A DNA stretch of 64,000 nt from Gloeocapsopsis dulcis (GTDB taxonomy: Bacteria > Cyanobacteriota > Cyanobacteriia > Cyanobacteriales > Chroococcidiopsidaceae), in assembly GCF_032163395.1 (NCBI RefSeq), contig NZ_CP119968.1:2093501-2157500 (forward strand). The letters run 5' to 3'. The notes beneath the pieces are model-generated. The model ran no database searches and was not told where the DNA came from. It was given only the letters and a program-made list of their open reading frames with translations. Both the position numbers and the translations under genes were made by a program. This document shows, one piece after another, positions 8,956-17,345 of the stretch. Numbering within the stretch: position 1 is the stretch's first letter; each line of letters starts with the position of its first letter.

Positions 8956-9849
8956 TTACTGCTCGCACATTTTCAATTGACTAATAATTTCTTCCTGGTG
9001 TTTGCTTACTTGCCTACCAATAAAGACTAACTCTGTAGCATCTTGCTCAAATGGTTCTAGTTCCCATCGTCCAGCTACAAAATTAAATAGATAAATTTGG
9101 TCAACAAACTTTATAAAGCCTTTTGCCCGATACACATCTTTTTCTATCAGTTTATCGGCAAATTCCTCAAAACATTCTAGCTTTAAAGTAGCCTGTGTTT
9201 TATAACTAAAAGAATCAAATTCTGGTTGATGAACATGATGTGGTTCCGGCTGAATTCGTTCTCTTGCAATTCCAAATAATAAATCTAGATCGACTTGACA
9301 GCGCTGAGTATGCAAAATTTCAGCAACTTCGTTATAGGAGTGTAACTTTGCTTCGATTGCTTGCAACTGTTCTTCTGTTACTAAATCAACTTTATTGAGT
9401 AATATGGTATCTGCGGCTTCAATCTGCATTCGTGTCGTATGACCGACACTAGGATATCTCACCATTGCATCTGCATCAACAACAGTCACTACACCATCTA
9501 ATCGGACTTTGGCTAAACTTTCTTGAATATCAAATACTAATGCATCAGGTTCAGCTACACCTGTTGTTTCCACCACAATCACATCAGGATTAACTGTCTC
9601 AATAATTTCATCAACTGCTGCTTCAAATTCTCCGAGTAGCGAACAACAAACGCATCCGCCACCCAGATCTGCCATTGCGACATTTTTACCTTGAATAACT
9701 TTACTGTCGATCGCAATTTCACCAAACTCATTCATCAAAATAGCAATTTTGTGAGGAATTGAGTTGAGAATATGACGTAGTAGAGTAGTTTTACCACTAC
9801 CTAACGATCCTGTGATAACTGTCAGTGGAATGCGCAGTTCCATATTCAT
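8956..9849 (-). CDS. COG0523 (CobW/YjiA-type) GTP-dependent metal-handling protein
   Basis: The G domain shows Walker A GSLGSGKTT, the metal-binding CxCC in GGGCVCCSLLGE, the switch region VVETTGVAEP, and NKVDL for guanine recognition. The C-terminal CobW domain starts near SFSYKTQATLKLECFEEF, and HHVHQPEFD is a small histidine patch before it. COG0523 proteins insert or store metals (Co, Fe, Zn, Mn) depending on the subfamily. Its ATG lies directly after the rtcB stop, and the archease starts one base after its stop. I infer that it serves the metal-dependent ligase RtcB. It could instead respond to zinc shortage and only share the promoter. Confidence 0.92.
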   Translation of the reverse strand: MNMELRIPLTVITGSLGSGKTTLLRHILNSIPHKIAILMNEFGEIAIDSKVIQGKNVAMADLGGGCVCCSLLGEFEAAVDEIIETVNPDVIVVETTGVAEPDALVFDIQESLAKVRLDGVVTVVDADAMVRYPSVGHTTRMQIEAADTILLNKVDLVTEEQLQAIEAKLHSYNEVAEILHTQRCQVDLDLLFGIARERIQPEPHHVHQPEFDSFSYKTQATLKLECFEEFADKLIEKDVYRAKGFIKFVDQIYLFNFVAGRWELEPFEQDATELVFIGRQVSKHQEEIISQLKMCEQ

Positions 9850-11310
9850 TTAGCCTTTGATATTCCCAATAGGTGTAAACCGGACAACTTTTTTACTAAT
9901 TCCGGCTAACTCAGCGGCTTCAATCAGTTCATCAACATCTTTGTAAGCACCTCCAGCTTCTTCTGCTAAACCAGCCCAAGAAGTACTACGAACGTAAATA
10001 CCTCGTGCTTGCATATCTTTTTGCAGTTTTTCACCACGAAACGTTTTTCGCGCCTTGGTACGACTCATGGTGCGTCCACTTCCGTGCGCAGTGCTAAAGA
10101 AACTTTGTGCGCCACTGGGTACACCTACTAGTAAGTAAGAACCTGTTTCCATACTGCCACCGATAATCACCGGCTGACCAATATTTTCATAACGCGCAGG
10201 AATACCTGTCATTTCAGGGGCAAATGCCCGAGTTGCACCTTTACGATGTACTAAAAGCGATCGCTCTTTACCATCTACAATATGACGTTCTAGTTTAGCC
10301 GTATTATGCGCTACGTCATACACCATATGCATTCCCAAATCTTCTGCAGAACGCCCAAAAATTTCAGAGAAAACCTCGCGAATGCGGTGTAAAATTACCT
10401 GACGATTAGCAAACGACATATTTAAGCCACACTTCATCGCCGAAAAGTAGGCTTGTCCTTCAGGTGAATCGAATGGCGCACAAGCTAACTCGCGGTCTAA
10501 AATTTTAATGCCATACTTGCTTTCCATCACCTTGAGAAAAACTTGCAGATAGTCAGTAGCAACTTGATGTCCAAAGCCACGACTACCGCAGTGGAACATC
10601 ACAACTACTTGATCTGGCTGTGTAATACCCAGTTTTGCTGCTAATTCAGGCTCAAAAATATTTTCTTTCTTAGCAATCTGAATTTCTAAGTAATGGTTTC
10701 CAGAACCTAAAGTTCCGATTTGATTAAAACCACGATCAATTGCTTTTTCACTAATTTTGGCAGAATCGGCACCAGCAATACAGCCATTTTCTTCTATTAG
10801 TTCTAAATCTTCTTCCCAACCATAACCATTATCAACGCACCATCGTGCACCTTGTTCAACAACTTTACGAAATTCATTACGCGATATTTTAACAAAGCCA
10901 GTACTTCCTACTCCTGCAGGAACTCGCTCATAAAGTCGATCGACGACTTTTTTGATATATGGTTTTACCTCATCATATGTCAGGTTTGTCACTACCAAAC
11001 GCATTCCACAGTTAATATCAAACCCAATACCACCAGGAGAAATAACGCCGCCATTCTCAACATCCATAGCCGCTACTCCACCGATAGGGAAGCCATAGCC
11101 AAAGTGTCCATCTGGCATACACAAGGCATATTTAGTTATTCCTGGAAGTGTTGCTACATTCGTAATTTGGTCATAAACTGCATCATCCATTTCTTGAATT
11201 AATTTATCCGTTCCATAAATACGCGCTGGAACGCGCATTCCTTCTTTGTACGAGATCGGAATTTCCCAAATCGTATCTGAGATTTGCTTTAATGATTTAA
11301 TATCAGCCAT
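9850..11310 (-). CDS. rtcB: RNA-splicing ligase RtcB
   Basis: This 486-residue RtcB has all signature blocks: PDGHFGYGFPIGG, GGIGFDINCGMRLV with the metal-binding Cys, GTLGSGNHYLEIQ, MFHCGSRGFGHQ, HMVYDVAHNTAKLE, VHRKGATRAF, GGSMETGSYLLVG, and AHGSGRTMSR near residue 410 with the histidine that takes GMP. RtcB seals RNA 2',3'-cyclic-phosphate or 3'-phosphate ends to 5'-OH ends with Mn2+ and GTP. It is the first gene of a four-gene leftward operon. The 5' leader contains an inverted repeat at 11373-11412. Ribosome-site match before the ATG is weak. Confidence 0.96.
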   Translation of the reverse strand: MADIKSLKQISDTIWEIPISYKEGMRVPARIYGTDKLIQEMDDAVYDQITNVATLPGITKYALCMPDGHFGYGFPIGGVAAMDVENGGVISPGGIGFDINCGMRLVVTNLTYDEVKPYIKKVVDRLYERVPAGVGSTGFVKISRNEFRKVVEQGARWCVDNGYGWEEDLELIEENGCIAGADSAKISEKAIDRGFNQIGTLGSGNHYLEIQIAKKENIFEPELAAKLGITQPDQVVVMFHCGSRGFGHQVATDYLQVFLKVMESKYGIKILDRELACAPFDSPEGQAYFSAMKCGLNMSFANRQVILHRIREVFSEIFGRSAEDLGMHMVYDVAHNTAKLERHIVDGKERSLLVHRKGATRAFAPEMTGIPARYENIGQPVIIGGSMETGSYLLVGVPSGAQSFFSTAHGSGRTMSRTKARKTFRGEKLQKDMQARGIYVRSTSWAGLAEEAGGAYKDVDELIEAAELAGISKKVVRFTPIGNIKG

Positions 11311-11372
11311 TTTTTAGCAATAAATCCTTAATAGCGTTTCTATTTGAGTTATCAACATCTGATCGAGGTTGC

Positions 11373-11412
11373 TAATAGCTAATAGTTAATGGTTCGTGGC
11401 TATTAGCTATTA
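11373..11412. repeat. Inverted repeat in the rtcB leader
   Basis: TAATAGCTAATAG at 11373-11385 is the exact reverse complement of CTATTAGCTATTA at 11400-11412, leaving a 14-base loop. It is built from the heptamer-like unit TAATAGC seen in cyanobacterial STRRs and lies 60-100 bases upstream of the rtcB start, so it may fall in the operon's 5' leader. Confidence 0.7.
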
Positions 11413-11504
11413 ACGATTAACCAACAGGTTGTGGCGTTTACAAACTATTGAGAAGCGCTATACCTATAGTTAAATTCACTTCATCACAAATGCAGAAGTA
11501 CATC

Positions 11505-11705
11505 TTATTTTGGTTCTTCTGCGGGACGTTGAGTTGCAGGAGGATAATCTACAAACTCTTGAGTTCTTGTCGTATTTGTGGTAGCTCCTTCAGGTAGAAG
11601 TTCTTCAGGATCGACGGTTTTATCCGCAGCAACATCCATGACACCTTCAGCATTGGTATTGGGTTTGTCAGAAGTACCTTTATGATTGGCATGACCACTA
11701 GACAT
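11505..11705 (-). CDS. Small acidic hydrophilic protein of unknown function
   Basis: This is a 66-residue protein without hydrophobic segments, rich in Thr, Glu, Asp, Pro and Asn (SSGHANHKGTSDKP ... PPATQRPAEEPK). It looks disordered. The start at 11705 is the only ATG that gives a sensible length. I do not recognise the family. It may be a real small cyanobacterial protein because the frame shows no stop over a compositionally even stretch. Confidence 0.5.
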   Translation of the reverse strand: MSSGHANHKGTSDKPNTNAEGVMDVAADKTVDPEELLPEGATTNTTRTQEFVDYPPATQRPAEEPK

Positions 11706-11826
11706 ATCTATCTCGCATTACTAACTGAACACACATTCAGCTTAGGATCGTAGAATATAGTGCATACCCTATCTAAGGGCTTAGATTCAATCAGCCACTG
11801 CGCGAAGCGATCGCATCTCAGATCTT

Positions 11827-12216
11827 TTACTCACCAACAACAGTTGCACCCATTTGGGCTTCTTGCCAAAGCTTAAACAGTAAAAACTCCATTACATAAT
11901 CCAGATTAGTCACAAAGATACCTTCTTCAGTTTCGGTGTCGAATGCGAACCAAGTGCCGTGGAGGGAAACTTCGACATAGTCTGCGTCACAAGCACACAG
12001 CGTAATGACATCCTCTCCTAAGCGTTGAACCTCAGCTGCAAGCGAATCCAATCCTGGTAAATCAGCGGGTAATAAAAATGAAGCCATGCTAGGTTCGACA
12101 CAAATACGCTTATCTATGCGTAGTGCCAAAGTAACTCGCAGTGCTACCCATTCCTCTAGTGATTGTGTTAAATACTCTAAATAGAAATCGTTATCCAGAT
12201 ATATTAGTTTCAGCAT
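11827..12216 (-). CDS. Conserved cyanobacterial hypothetical protein (alr0857-like)
   Basis: The protein has 129 residues: MLKLIYLDNDFYLEYL, then SLEEWVALRVTLALR, and an acidic end with DTETEEGIFVTNLDYVMEF. It resembles a small soluble family kept across cyanobacteria, named here from memory only. It overlaps the end of the upstream HNH gene by 26 bases, so the two are probably translated from one message. Confidence 0.7.
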   Translation of the reverse strand: MLKLIYLDNDFYLEYLTQSLEEWVALRVTLALRIDKRICVEPSMASFLLPADLPGLDSLAAEVQRLGEDVITLCACDADYVEVSLHGTWFAFDTETEEGIFVTNLDYVMEFLLFKLWQEAQMGATVVGE

Positions 12217-12757
12217 TGTGCTTTGAAGTTCCTCCTATTTCAGGTGGAAACGACTCAGATCGCCAAAAATGTTCAGCAAAAGCAACCGTGGGATGCATTG
12301 GTGCTTTTGGCTTGGTGTACAAAGGCATACCAGCTTCGAGGGGCGTGCGATCGCTTTTACGTTGGTTACACCGTTCGCAAGCCGTTACGACATTATCCCA
12401 AGTGTGTAAACCACCTCTGGATACTGGAAGGACATGATCGAGCGTCAAATGTTTGCGACTTCCACAGTATTGACAGGTATGATTGTCGCGCCGCAGCACT
12501 TCACGCCGATTGACTGACGGAACTTTCCAAATTCGTTCAACACTGGCGACTGTTAATCGAATATATGCTGGAACTGCAAGCACAATACTTGGCGATCGCA
12601 CGAACCAACTTGTCTCTTGAACCAAATCTAGCGCTTCAGCTTTACCTGCAATCAATAACTGAACAGCTCGTCGTACATTGACTTTACTAATCGGCAGATA
12701 ATTTTTGGAAAATACGACTACTGACTGTTCTAACACTTGATTTACGATCACGATCAT
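12191..12757 (-). CDS. HNH endonuclease family protein
   Basis: The protein has 188 residues with an N-terminal VLEQSVVVFSKNYLPISKVN domain common in cyanobacterial HNH proteins and a C-terminal HNH/zinc module: CQYCG, LTLDHVLPVSRGG, WDNVVTACERCNQRK. The two CxxC pairs bind zinc and DH plus N form the HNH centre. The role is unknown; such genes are stable chromosomal residents and are not linked to an intron here. Confidence 0.88.
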   Translation of the reverse strand: MIVIVNQVLEQSVVVFSKNYLPISKVNVRRAVQLLIAGKAEALDLVQETSWFVRSPSIVLAVPAYIRLTVASVERIWKVPSVNRREVLRRDNHTCQYCGSRKHLTLDHVLPVSRGGLHTWDNVVTACERCNQRKSDRTPLEAGMPLYTKPKAPMHPTVAFAEHFWRSESFPPEIGGTSKHNAETNISG

Positions 12758-12775
12758 CTAGCTCCTATATAAAAA

Positions 12776-12804
12776 CCCCCACTTCTGTACACTAGAAGCG
12801 GGGG
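12776..12804. other. Strong hairpin upstream of the HNH gene
   Basis: CCCCC-A-CTTCT pairs with AGAAG-C-GGGGG around a seven-base loop, with one A-C mismatch. It lies 19 bases upstream of the HNH start and next to TATATAAAAA. It could be a leader structure or a terminator-like end of leftward transcription from the right. Confidence 0.6.
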
Positions 12805-13270
12805 GTGGAAACAACCGTTAAATCCTTTTATCTTTGTGTAGGTATAGCTTGCCATCTACACCTCCCGCTTGGCTTCTTTAGTTGTAGTGCAGTTAATAGC
12901 ACATTAAGCAAATCTGCTAAATTTTCATCCTTAATTTTTCTAACTTGCCAATGCTCTAAGCGATCGCCACTGATTTTTTGTCCAAAGTTGCTACCTACCC
13001 CAAATCTATTCACGCTAACTCCTGACTCCCAAGGATCAACACCTAGGGTAGAAATTGTAGAAATAGAATTAAAGCTTATACGTTTCACAGAAAATTTTCT
13101 CCTGCATTGAGGCAACTGAACAACTATCTTGCAGCACTTAGCCGAAGTTTCTTGGCGTAGCCATAGAAAAAATACCAGCTGAATGCCAACGGTTAAGAGC
13201 GTCACTTGAACATTACTTTAAACATACTACACTTGTATTACTAACCTGTCTAGATATTTCAGGAGAAAAA
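12805..13270. other. Region without a convincing gene
   Basis: Open frames exist on both strands (about 100-125 codons), but neither shows a recognisable motif or ribosome site, and each mirrors the other. I see no tRNA or repeat beyond one HIP1-like GCGATCGC near 12960. A ribosome site AGGAGA for the next gene is at 13260-13265. Confidence 0.4.
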
Positions 13271-13600
13271 ATGCATACACTCACACGTACCGCAACTACA
13301 GAGATGGAAGTCACCAGCATTCGTTTGGAAAAAGAACTAAAAGAGCGCCTCAAAGAACTTGCTGGTAATCAAGGTTATCAAGCGTTAATCCGAGATATTC
13401 TGTGGAAATACGTACAGCAGAAATCTGGTGACTATGTTCACTCACCAGCTGATATTCGAGCTAGTATTGCAGCGACAGCTCAAAAAGAAGAACAATGTGT
13501 CATTACAGGACAATCAATTCAACCGCAAGAACCTATGCTATTAGGGTTAACTACTTACGGAGATTTGGTTCCCATCAGCATGAATAGTTTACAAAAATAG
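13271..13600 (+). CDS. Ribbon-helix-helix-like small regulator
   Basis: The protein has 109 residues. Residues 12-50 (EVTSIRLEKELKERLKEL, then YQALIRDILWKYV) have the strand-helix-helix pattern of CopG/MetJ-type DNA-binding proteins. The C-terminal half contains QCVITGQSIQPQEPMLLG, a cysteine-containing segment that recurs in a cyanobacterial family. AGGAG stands seven to eight bases before the ATG. No toxin gene follows, so it is more likely a stand-alone regulator than an antitoxin. Confidence 0.75.
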   Translation: MHTLTRTATTEMEVTSIRLEKELKERLKELAGNQGYQALIRDILWKYVQQKSGDYVHSPADIRASIAATAQKEEQCVITGQSIQPQEPMLLGLTTYGDLVPISMNSLQK

Positions 13601-13644
13601 CACCTTACTGAGAATAACTTAAAGTTTTCAGTAATTTATAGGTA

Positions 13645-13670
13645 GTGGCGGGAATTATGTTTCCCACCAC
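13645..13670 (+). terminator. Probable terminator after the RHH gene
   Basis: GTGG-C-GGGAA pairs with TTCCC-A-CCAC, followed after a few bases by AAATTTT. It lies 45 bases after the stop of the upstream gene. Confidence 0.55.
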
Positions 13671-14020
13671 TCTCAAATTTTATGTAAAAATTTTACATAT
13701 CTGAGCGGAGAACAATTTTTTATAAACATTTAAGCTACTTGATCCCAATTAAAATAGTTGTTCATAATCAGCGAATCTACTGATTCTCTATAACTATAGG
13801 CAGGATAATGTGGAGCAAGAAATACTCAATGTTAGTTTCATCAATTCTTTTATATTTTTTAATTATTCTTTATGCAAATCTTTCTTGAGCAGGGCATCCT
13901 AAGTAACAACGTATTAGCTGTGAGGTGAGCAATTGTGTCAACTCATTCGTGGACAATATTCAATAGTGTATTGCTAAGCATAAAAATCAAGGGATACCTA
14001 AAGAATCGTTCTGTCAATCT
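13671..14020. other. Intergenic region with one palindrome, no gene seen
   Basis: The region is A+T-rich. TATGTAAAA-A-TTTTACATA at 13681-13699 is a perfect 9+9 inverted repeat and could be an operator. I see no open frame with a ribosome site and no RNA gene. Confidence 0.4.
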
Positions 14021-16042
14021 GTGCGACTACTACAACAGAGCAAGTCGAAAATGAAGCCGCTTTTATTGTCGCAATCTTATTGCCCAGATGCAACTAATTG
14101 CTCGCAAAAATATTCAGTTAGATTGATGCAGCATCAACAAGAATCCGCCCATCTGGGAGAACAAATTAATCAGATTATCTTGAATGCCTCTGACGATGAA
14201 ACGCGGCTACTAAAAATAGCACAAATTCTGGGAGAGGCTTTTCAGGTAGATTGGTGTACTATTGTCACGACCGACGAGCAAAATACAGCTCAAGCAGTTG
14301 GTCATTGGTGCTCTCATGATAATTTAACAATTCCACAGCAACCATTATTATCTTCACTACAACAATTGGCAGTAGTGTATGCAAAGTCACCGCTGTTTGT
14401 GTTTGACGATGTTAAGACAGCAGTACCTAATCTCATAGCACAGCTACCACCTGAGATAGGGGCAATGTTGGGTATACCGCTTTGGTGTGAGGGTAAAATC
14501 GGCGGTGTTATCAGCTTTGGGCGTGCACAACCTTATCATTGGAGTGAGGAAGAGCAAGCAAGTGCATTGGCTGTAGCGACATCGGTAGCGATCGCTATTG
14601 CTCAAATCTTACAAAATCGGTTGATCGCCTCTTTACAGCAGCAAGTCGCAACTTCAGCACAATATCAAACATTGATCAACCAAATCACAATGGCTAGCCG
14701 CAGTTCCTTAGACTTAGATCGCATTTTTCAGCTAGCACTCTCCCAAACAGCTCAAACACTCAAAGTAGATCGCGGCTTTATTCTCACTTTAAAATATTTA
14801 GATCCTTTATTCAAATTACGTCAGCGGCATAAGGAAATTCCTCAAGCCTTAGCTAAAGTTGTTTGTGAATGGCAAAGCTGTCATGCCGACTTAGCGACTA
14901 GTCATAGTTCTATCAACCAGTTCTCGATCTCGGAAAGTTCGTTGTGTCAGCAAGTACTATTGAACTTTCCTCAACCAATTGTTATTAATAGTTTAGAAGA
15001 GTTATCTCAACTTAACTGCCAGCAAGAAACTACTGATATCTTTGATGTTCACTCTTGGCAAGCTTTAGCCATACTACCTCTAGAAAATCAGGGCACAGTG
15101 CTGGGATTTTTTGTATTACAACATTCATGCGCTCATCTTTGGCAAGAAGATGAGTTAGCTTTACTCGAACTCGTCAGCACTCAAATCAGTACTACGATTA
15201 TTCAAAGCCAAACTTTGCGCCAAGTCCAATCTTTAGTAGAAGAACGCACGGCTCAACTACAGTGTAGCTTGGAAGTTCAAGCAAAATTGTATGAAAAGAC
15301 TCGCCAGCAAATTGATCAGTTGCGGCAACTCAATCAGTTGAAGGACGAATTCGTGAGTACCATGAATCACGAACTCCGAACGCCATTAACCAGTATGAGC
15401 TTAGCAATTCGGATGCTACGTCAACCTGGATTACCCACAGAACGGCAAGCTAAGTATTTGGATATTTTAGAGCAACAGTGTTCTCAAGAAATCAATTTAA
15501 TTAACGATCTACTCAGACTTCAAGAACTTGAATCACATAAAGCACTGTTGAATGTCGAAACAGTCAATCTTACTACTCAACTTGAGCATATCGCCTGTTT
15601 GTTTGTAGACAAGTGGAAAGATAAAGGACTTGCTTTCACTGTAAATCTCCCCAAAACATCTTTAATACTCCAAACTGATGCTGAAAGCTTGCATCGTATT
15701 CTACATGAACTCTTGACAAATGCTGGCAAATATTCTGAATCCAACTCTACAGTGAAGATCAACGCACAGCATCAAAATAATCAAATTGTCCTGCAACTTA
15801 TTAATTATGGTCCTGGTATCGCTGCAGAGGATGTAACACATATTTTTGATAAGTTTCGTCGCGGTCAAGGTATGACTCAACAAGCAATTCAAGGTACTGG
15901 TTTAGGGTTGGCTTTGGTAAAGTGTTTAGTACAACATATTAATGGTGCGATCGCAGTTTCTAGCAATGTCAGTCAATCTGGCAGTAGTGAGATTTGCTTT
16001 ACGCTGACGCTACCATTAACTTTGAACCAAGCTCAAACTTAG
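14021..16042 (+). CDS. GAF-domain sensor histidine kinase
   Basis: The protein has up to 673 residues. There are two GAF domains (about 60-200 and 215-400; the first has IGAMLGIPLWCEGKIGGVISFG), a linker coil (LVEERTAQLQ ...), then HisKA with DEFVSTMNHELRTPLTSM carrying the phosphorylated His, and HATPase with HELLTNAGKYSES, FDKFRRGQG and GTGLGLALVK. No transmembrane helix is visible, so it is a soluble sensor. Starts at GTG 14021 and ATG 14051 are both possible. A SRPBCC gene follows after seven bases and may share the message. No response regulator gene is adjacent. Confidence 0.92.
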   Translation: MRLLQQSKSKMKPLLLSQSYCPDATNCSQKYSVRLMQHQQESAHLGEQINQIILNASDDETRLLKIAQILGEAFQVDWCTIVTTDEQNTAQAVGHWCSHDNLTIPQQPLLSSLQQLAVVYAKSPLFVFDDVKTAVPNLIAQLPPEIGAMLGIPLWCEGKIGGVISFGRAQPYHWSEEEQASALAVATSVAIAIAQILQNRLIASLQQQVATSAQYQTLINQITMASRSSLDLDRIFQLALSQTAQTLKVDRGFILTLKYLDPLFKLRQRHKEIPQALAKVVCEWQSCHADLATSHSSINQFSISESSLCQQVLLNFPQPIVINSLEELSQLNCQQETTDIFDVHSWQALAILPLENQGTVLGFFVLQHSCAHLWQEDELALLELVSTQISTTIIQSQTLRQVQSLVEERTAQLQCSLEVQAKLYEKTRQQIDQLRQLNQLKDEFVSTMNHELRTPLTSMSLAIRMLRQPGLPTERQAKYLDILEQQCSQEINLINDLLRLQELESHKALLNVETVNLTTQLEHIACLFVDKWKDKGLAFTVNLPKTSLILQTDAESLHRILHELLTNAGKYSESNSTVKINAQHQNNQIVLQLINYGPGIAAEDVTHIFDKFRRGQGMTQQAIQGTGLGLALVKCLVQHINGAIAVSSNVSQSGSSEICFTLTLPLTLNQAQT

Positions 16043-16049
16043 GACAACA

Positions 16050-16637
16050 GTGACTCAACACAACCCTAACCTGGAACTCGTCTCAAATACCGCTGCGCTC
16101 AACGATGCAACAAGCAACTTGGGAGCAACAGAAGCATTGTTACAGGCGGTGGAAGTGCGAACTGAGCGCTTGGCTGAGCGACATCGTCGAATTTCTGCTC
16201 GTATTCAAATTCCCCATACAATTGAGCAAGTTTGGCAAGTCCTCACCGACTATGAGACATTAGCCGACTTTATCCCAAACTTAGCTCGCAGTCATCGCCT
16301 TGAACACCCTGCAGGTGGTATCCGCTTAGAGCAAGTTGGTACCCAGCGCTTGCTTAATTTCAACTTCTCCGCACGCGTAATTCTTGATCTAGAAGAAAAG
16401 TTTCCTCAAGAAATCAATTTTCAAATGGTTGAAGGCGACTTTAAAGACTTCTCTGGTCATTGGTGCTTGCAGCCTTGTTCGCTTGCAGATCAAGCAGGAA
16501 CCAATCTAGAGTACATTGTTCAGATTCTACCAAAGCGTACCATGCCAATTTCAGTTATTGAGCGCCGCTTGAGTAGAGATATGCAAATAAATTTGGTCGC
16601 TATTCATCAAAGAGTCGTAAAATTATTTACTGCTTAA
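16050..16637 (+). CDS. SRPBCC / polyketide-cyclase-like lipid-binding-fold protein
   Basis: The protein has 195 residues with RRISARIQIPHTIEQVWQVL, YETLADFIPNLARSH, LEQVGTQRLLNF and GDFKDFSGHW, the START-like SRPBCC pattern common in cyanobacteria. The GTG start at 16050 has AGGA five bases upstream and lies seven bases after the kinase stop. The ligand is unknown. Confidence 0.85.
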   Translation: MTQHNPNLELVSNTAALNDATSNLGATEALLQAVEVRTERLAERHRRISARIQIPHTIEQVWQVLTDYETLADFIPNLARSHRLEHPAGGIRLEQVGTQRLLNFNFSARVILDLEEKFPQEINFQMVEGDFKDFSGHWCLQPCSLADQAGTNLEYIVQILPKRTMPISVIERRLSRDMQINLVAIHQRVVKLFTA

Positions 16638-16664
16638 ATCTGGTAAATACGTAAGAATGCGAGT

Positions 16665-16795
16665 GCGAATGAATTCGCTGCTAAATAAACCAAGTCCACC
16701 TCGGTGGACTACGGGTAAGGCATGCCTTACCCCTCAAAAATCATGTTTTAGTGTACGAAGGTACACTTTGCTTGAGTAGCCCCGACTTTAGTCGA
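16665..16795. repeat. Cluster of five consecutive palindromes
   Basis: In order: GCGAAT-GA-ATTCGC (16665-16678), AGTCCACC-TC-GGTGGACT (16693-16710), the perfect 20-base palindrome from 16713 to 16732 (GGGTAAGGCA and its complement), AGTGTAC-GAAG-GTACACT (16750-16767), and CGACT-TT-AGTCG (16783-16794). It lies between the SRPBCC gene and tRNA-Glu. A shorter, inverted relative of the first two units is at 38901-38953. It resembles dispersed cyanobacterial repeats and could also terminate transcription. Confidence 0.8.
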
Positions 16796-16919
16796 AGGGT
16801 GTTTGTGATTTATGCAGGAGATCTACTATAATCCCTAACCCTACTTTTGTTTCTAATATGAAAATGAGAGTCAGCTTACCTTGACAAAGTTGCAGTAACG
16901 CCTTTAGTTGGGTTTAAAA

Positions 16920-16992
16920 TACCCCCAGGGGAATTCGAATCCCCGTCGCCTCCGTGAAAGGGAGGTGTCCTAGGCCTCTAGACGATGGGGGC
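16920..16992 (-). tRNA. tRNA-Glu (UUC)
   Basis: The 73-base gene reads on the minus strand. The acceptor arm begins GCCCCCA and ends TGGGGGT with discriminator A; the first pair is G-U, as in cyanobacterial and plastid tRNA-Glu. The anticodon stem CCTCC/GGAGG holds the loop CTTTCAC with anticodon TTC at 16956-16958. The T arm contains GGGGATTCGAATTCCCC. No CCA is encoded. In cyanobacteria glutamyl-tRNA also feeds tetrapyrrole synthesis through GluTR. Confidence 0.97.
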
Positions 16993-17012
16993 GTCTGATT
17001 TGCACTTTTATT

Positions 17013-17042
17013 AGGATAACGAGCTTACCGCAATTTTGTCAA
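17013..17042 (-). promoter_or_regulatory. Promoter of tRNA-Glu
   Basis: On the minus strand TTGACA (17042-17037) is followed after 17 bases by TTATCC (or, one base later, TATCCT), placing initiation about 15 bases before the tRNA 5' end. Confidence 0.65.
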
Positions 17043-17066
17043 CACTTTATGAAAAAAAGAGGTTCT

Positions 17067-17345
17067 CTATGCTAAATCAGATGAATTCCGCAACCGCATC
17101 AGTTGACGGCGCATTTGTGGTGAGGCTTCTAGCTCAGAAATTTCTTGTGCTTCTACGTGTGCTTGCAAAGGTTCCATATACTCGTCAGCCCCGTTAGCAA
17201 ATGCCTCGATCAGCAACTCTAGTAAGTCCTCGCGATTGCGTAAAGCACGCTTTTCTTCAATTAGTCGAAATTTGAGTTGGACGTTACACTCGTAAACGCC
17301 GACTTCGACTTTGCTTTGTTGGGGTGGTATTGCGTCAGATTTCAT
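17067..17345 (-). CDS. Small conserved cyanobacterial protein (possibly Npun_R1517-like)
   Basis: The protein has 92 residues with KVEVGVYECNVQLKFRLIEE, an acidic helical middle (REDLLELLIEAF) and SPQMRRQLMRLRNS at the end. This looks like a small family annotated in Nostoc as a heterocyst-differentiation-related regulator; I am matching from memory and am not sure. It has no transmembrane segment. Confidence 0.65.
   Translation of the reverse strand: MKSDAIPPQQSKVEVGVYECNVQLKFRLIEEKRALRNREDLLELLIEAFANGADEYMEPLQAHVEAQEISELEASPQMRRQLMRLRNSSDLA

Noticed and set aside
12805-13205. Opposing frames of 101 and 125 codons
   Set aside because: They overlap on both strands, show no motif and no ribosome site; I describe the region as empty.
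13681-13699. NtcA binding site
   Set aside because: The spacing between GTA and TAC is seven, not eight.
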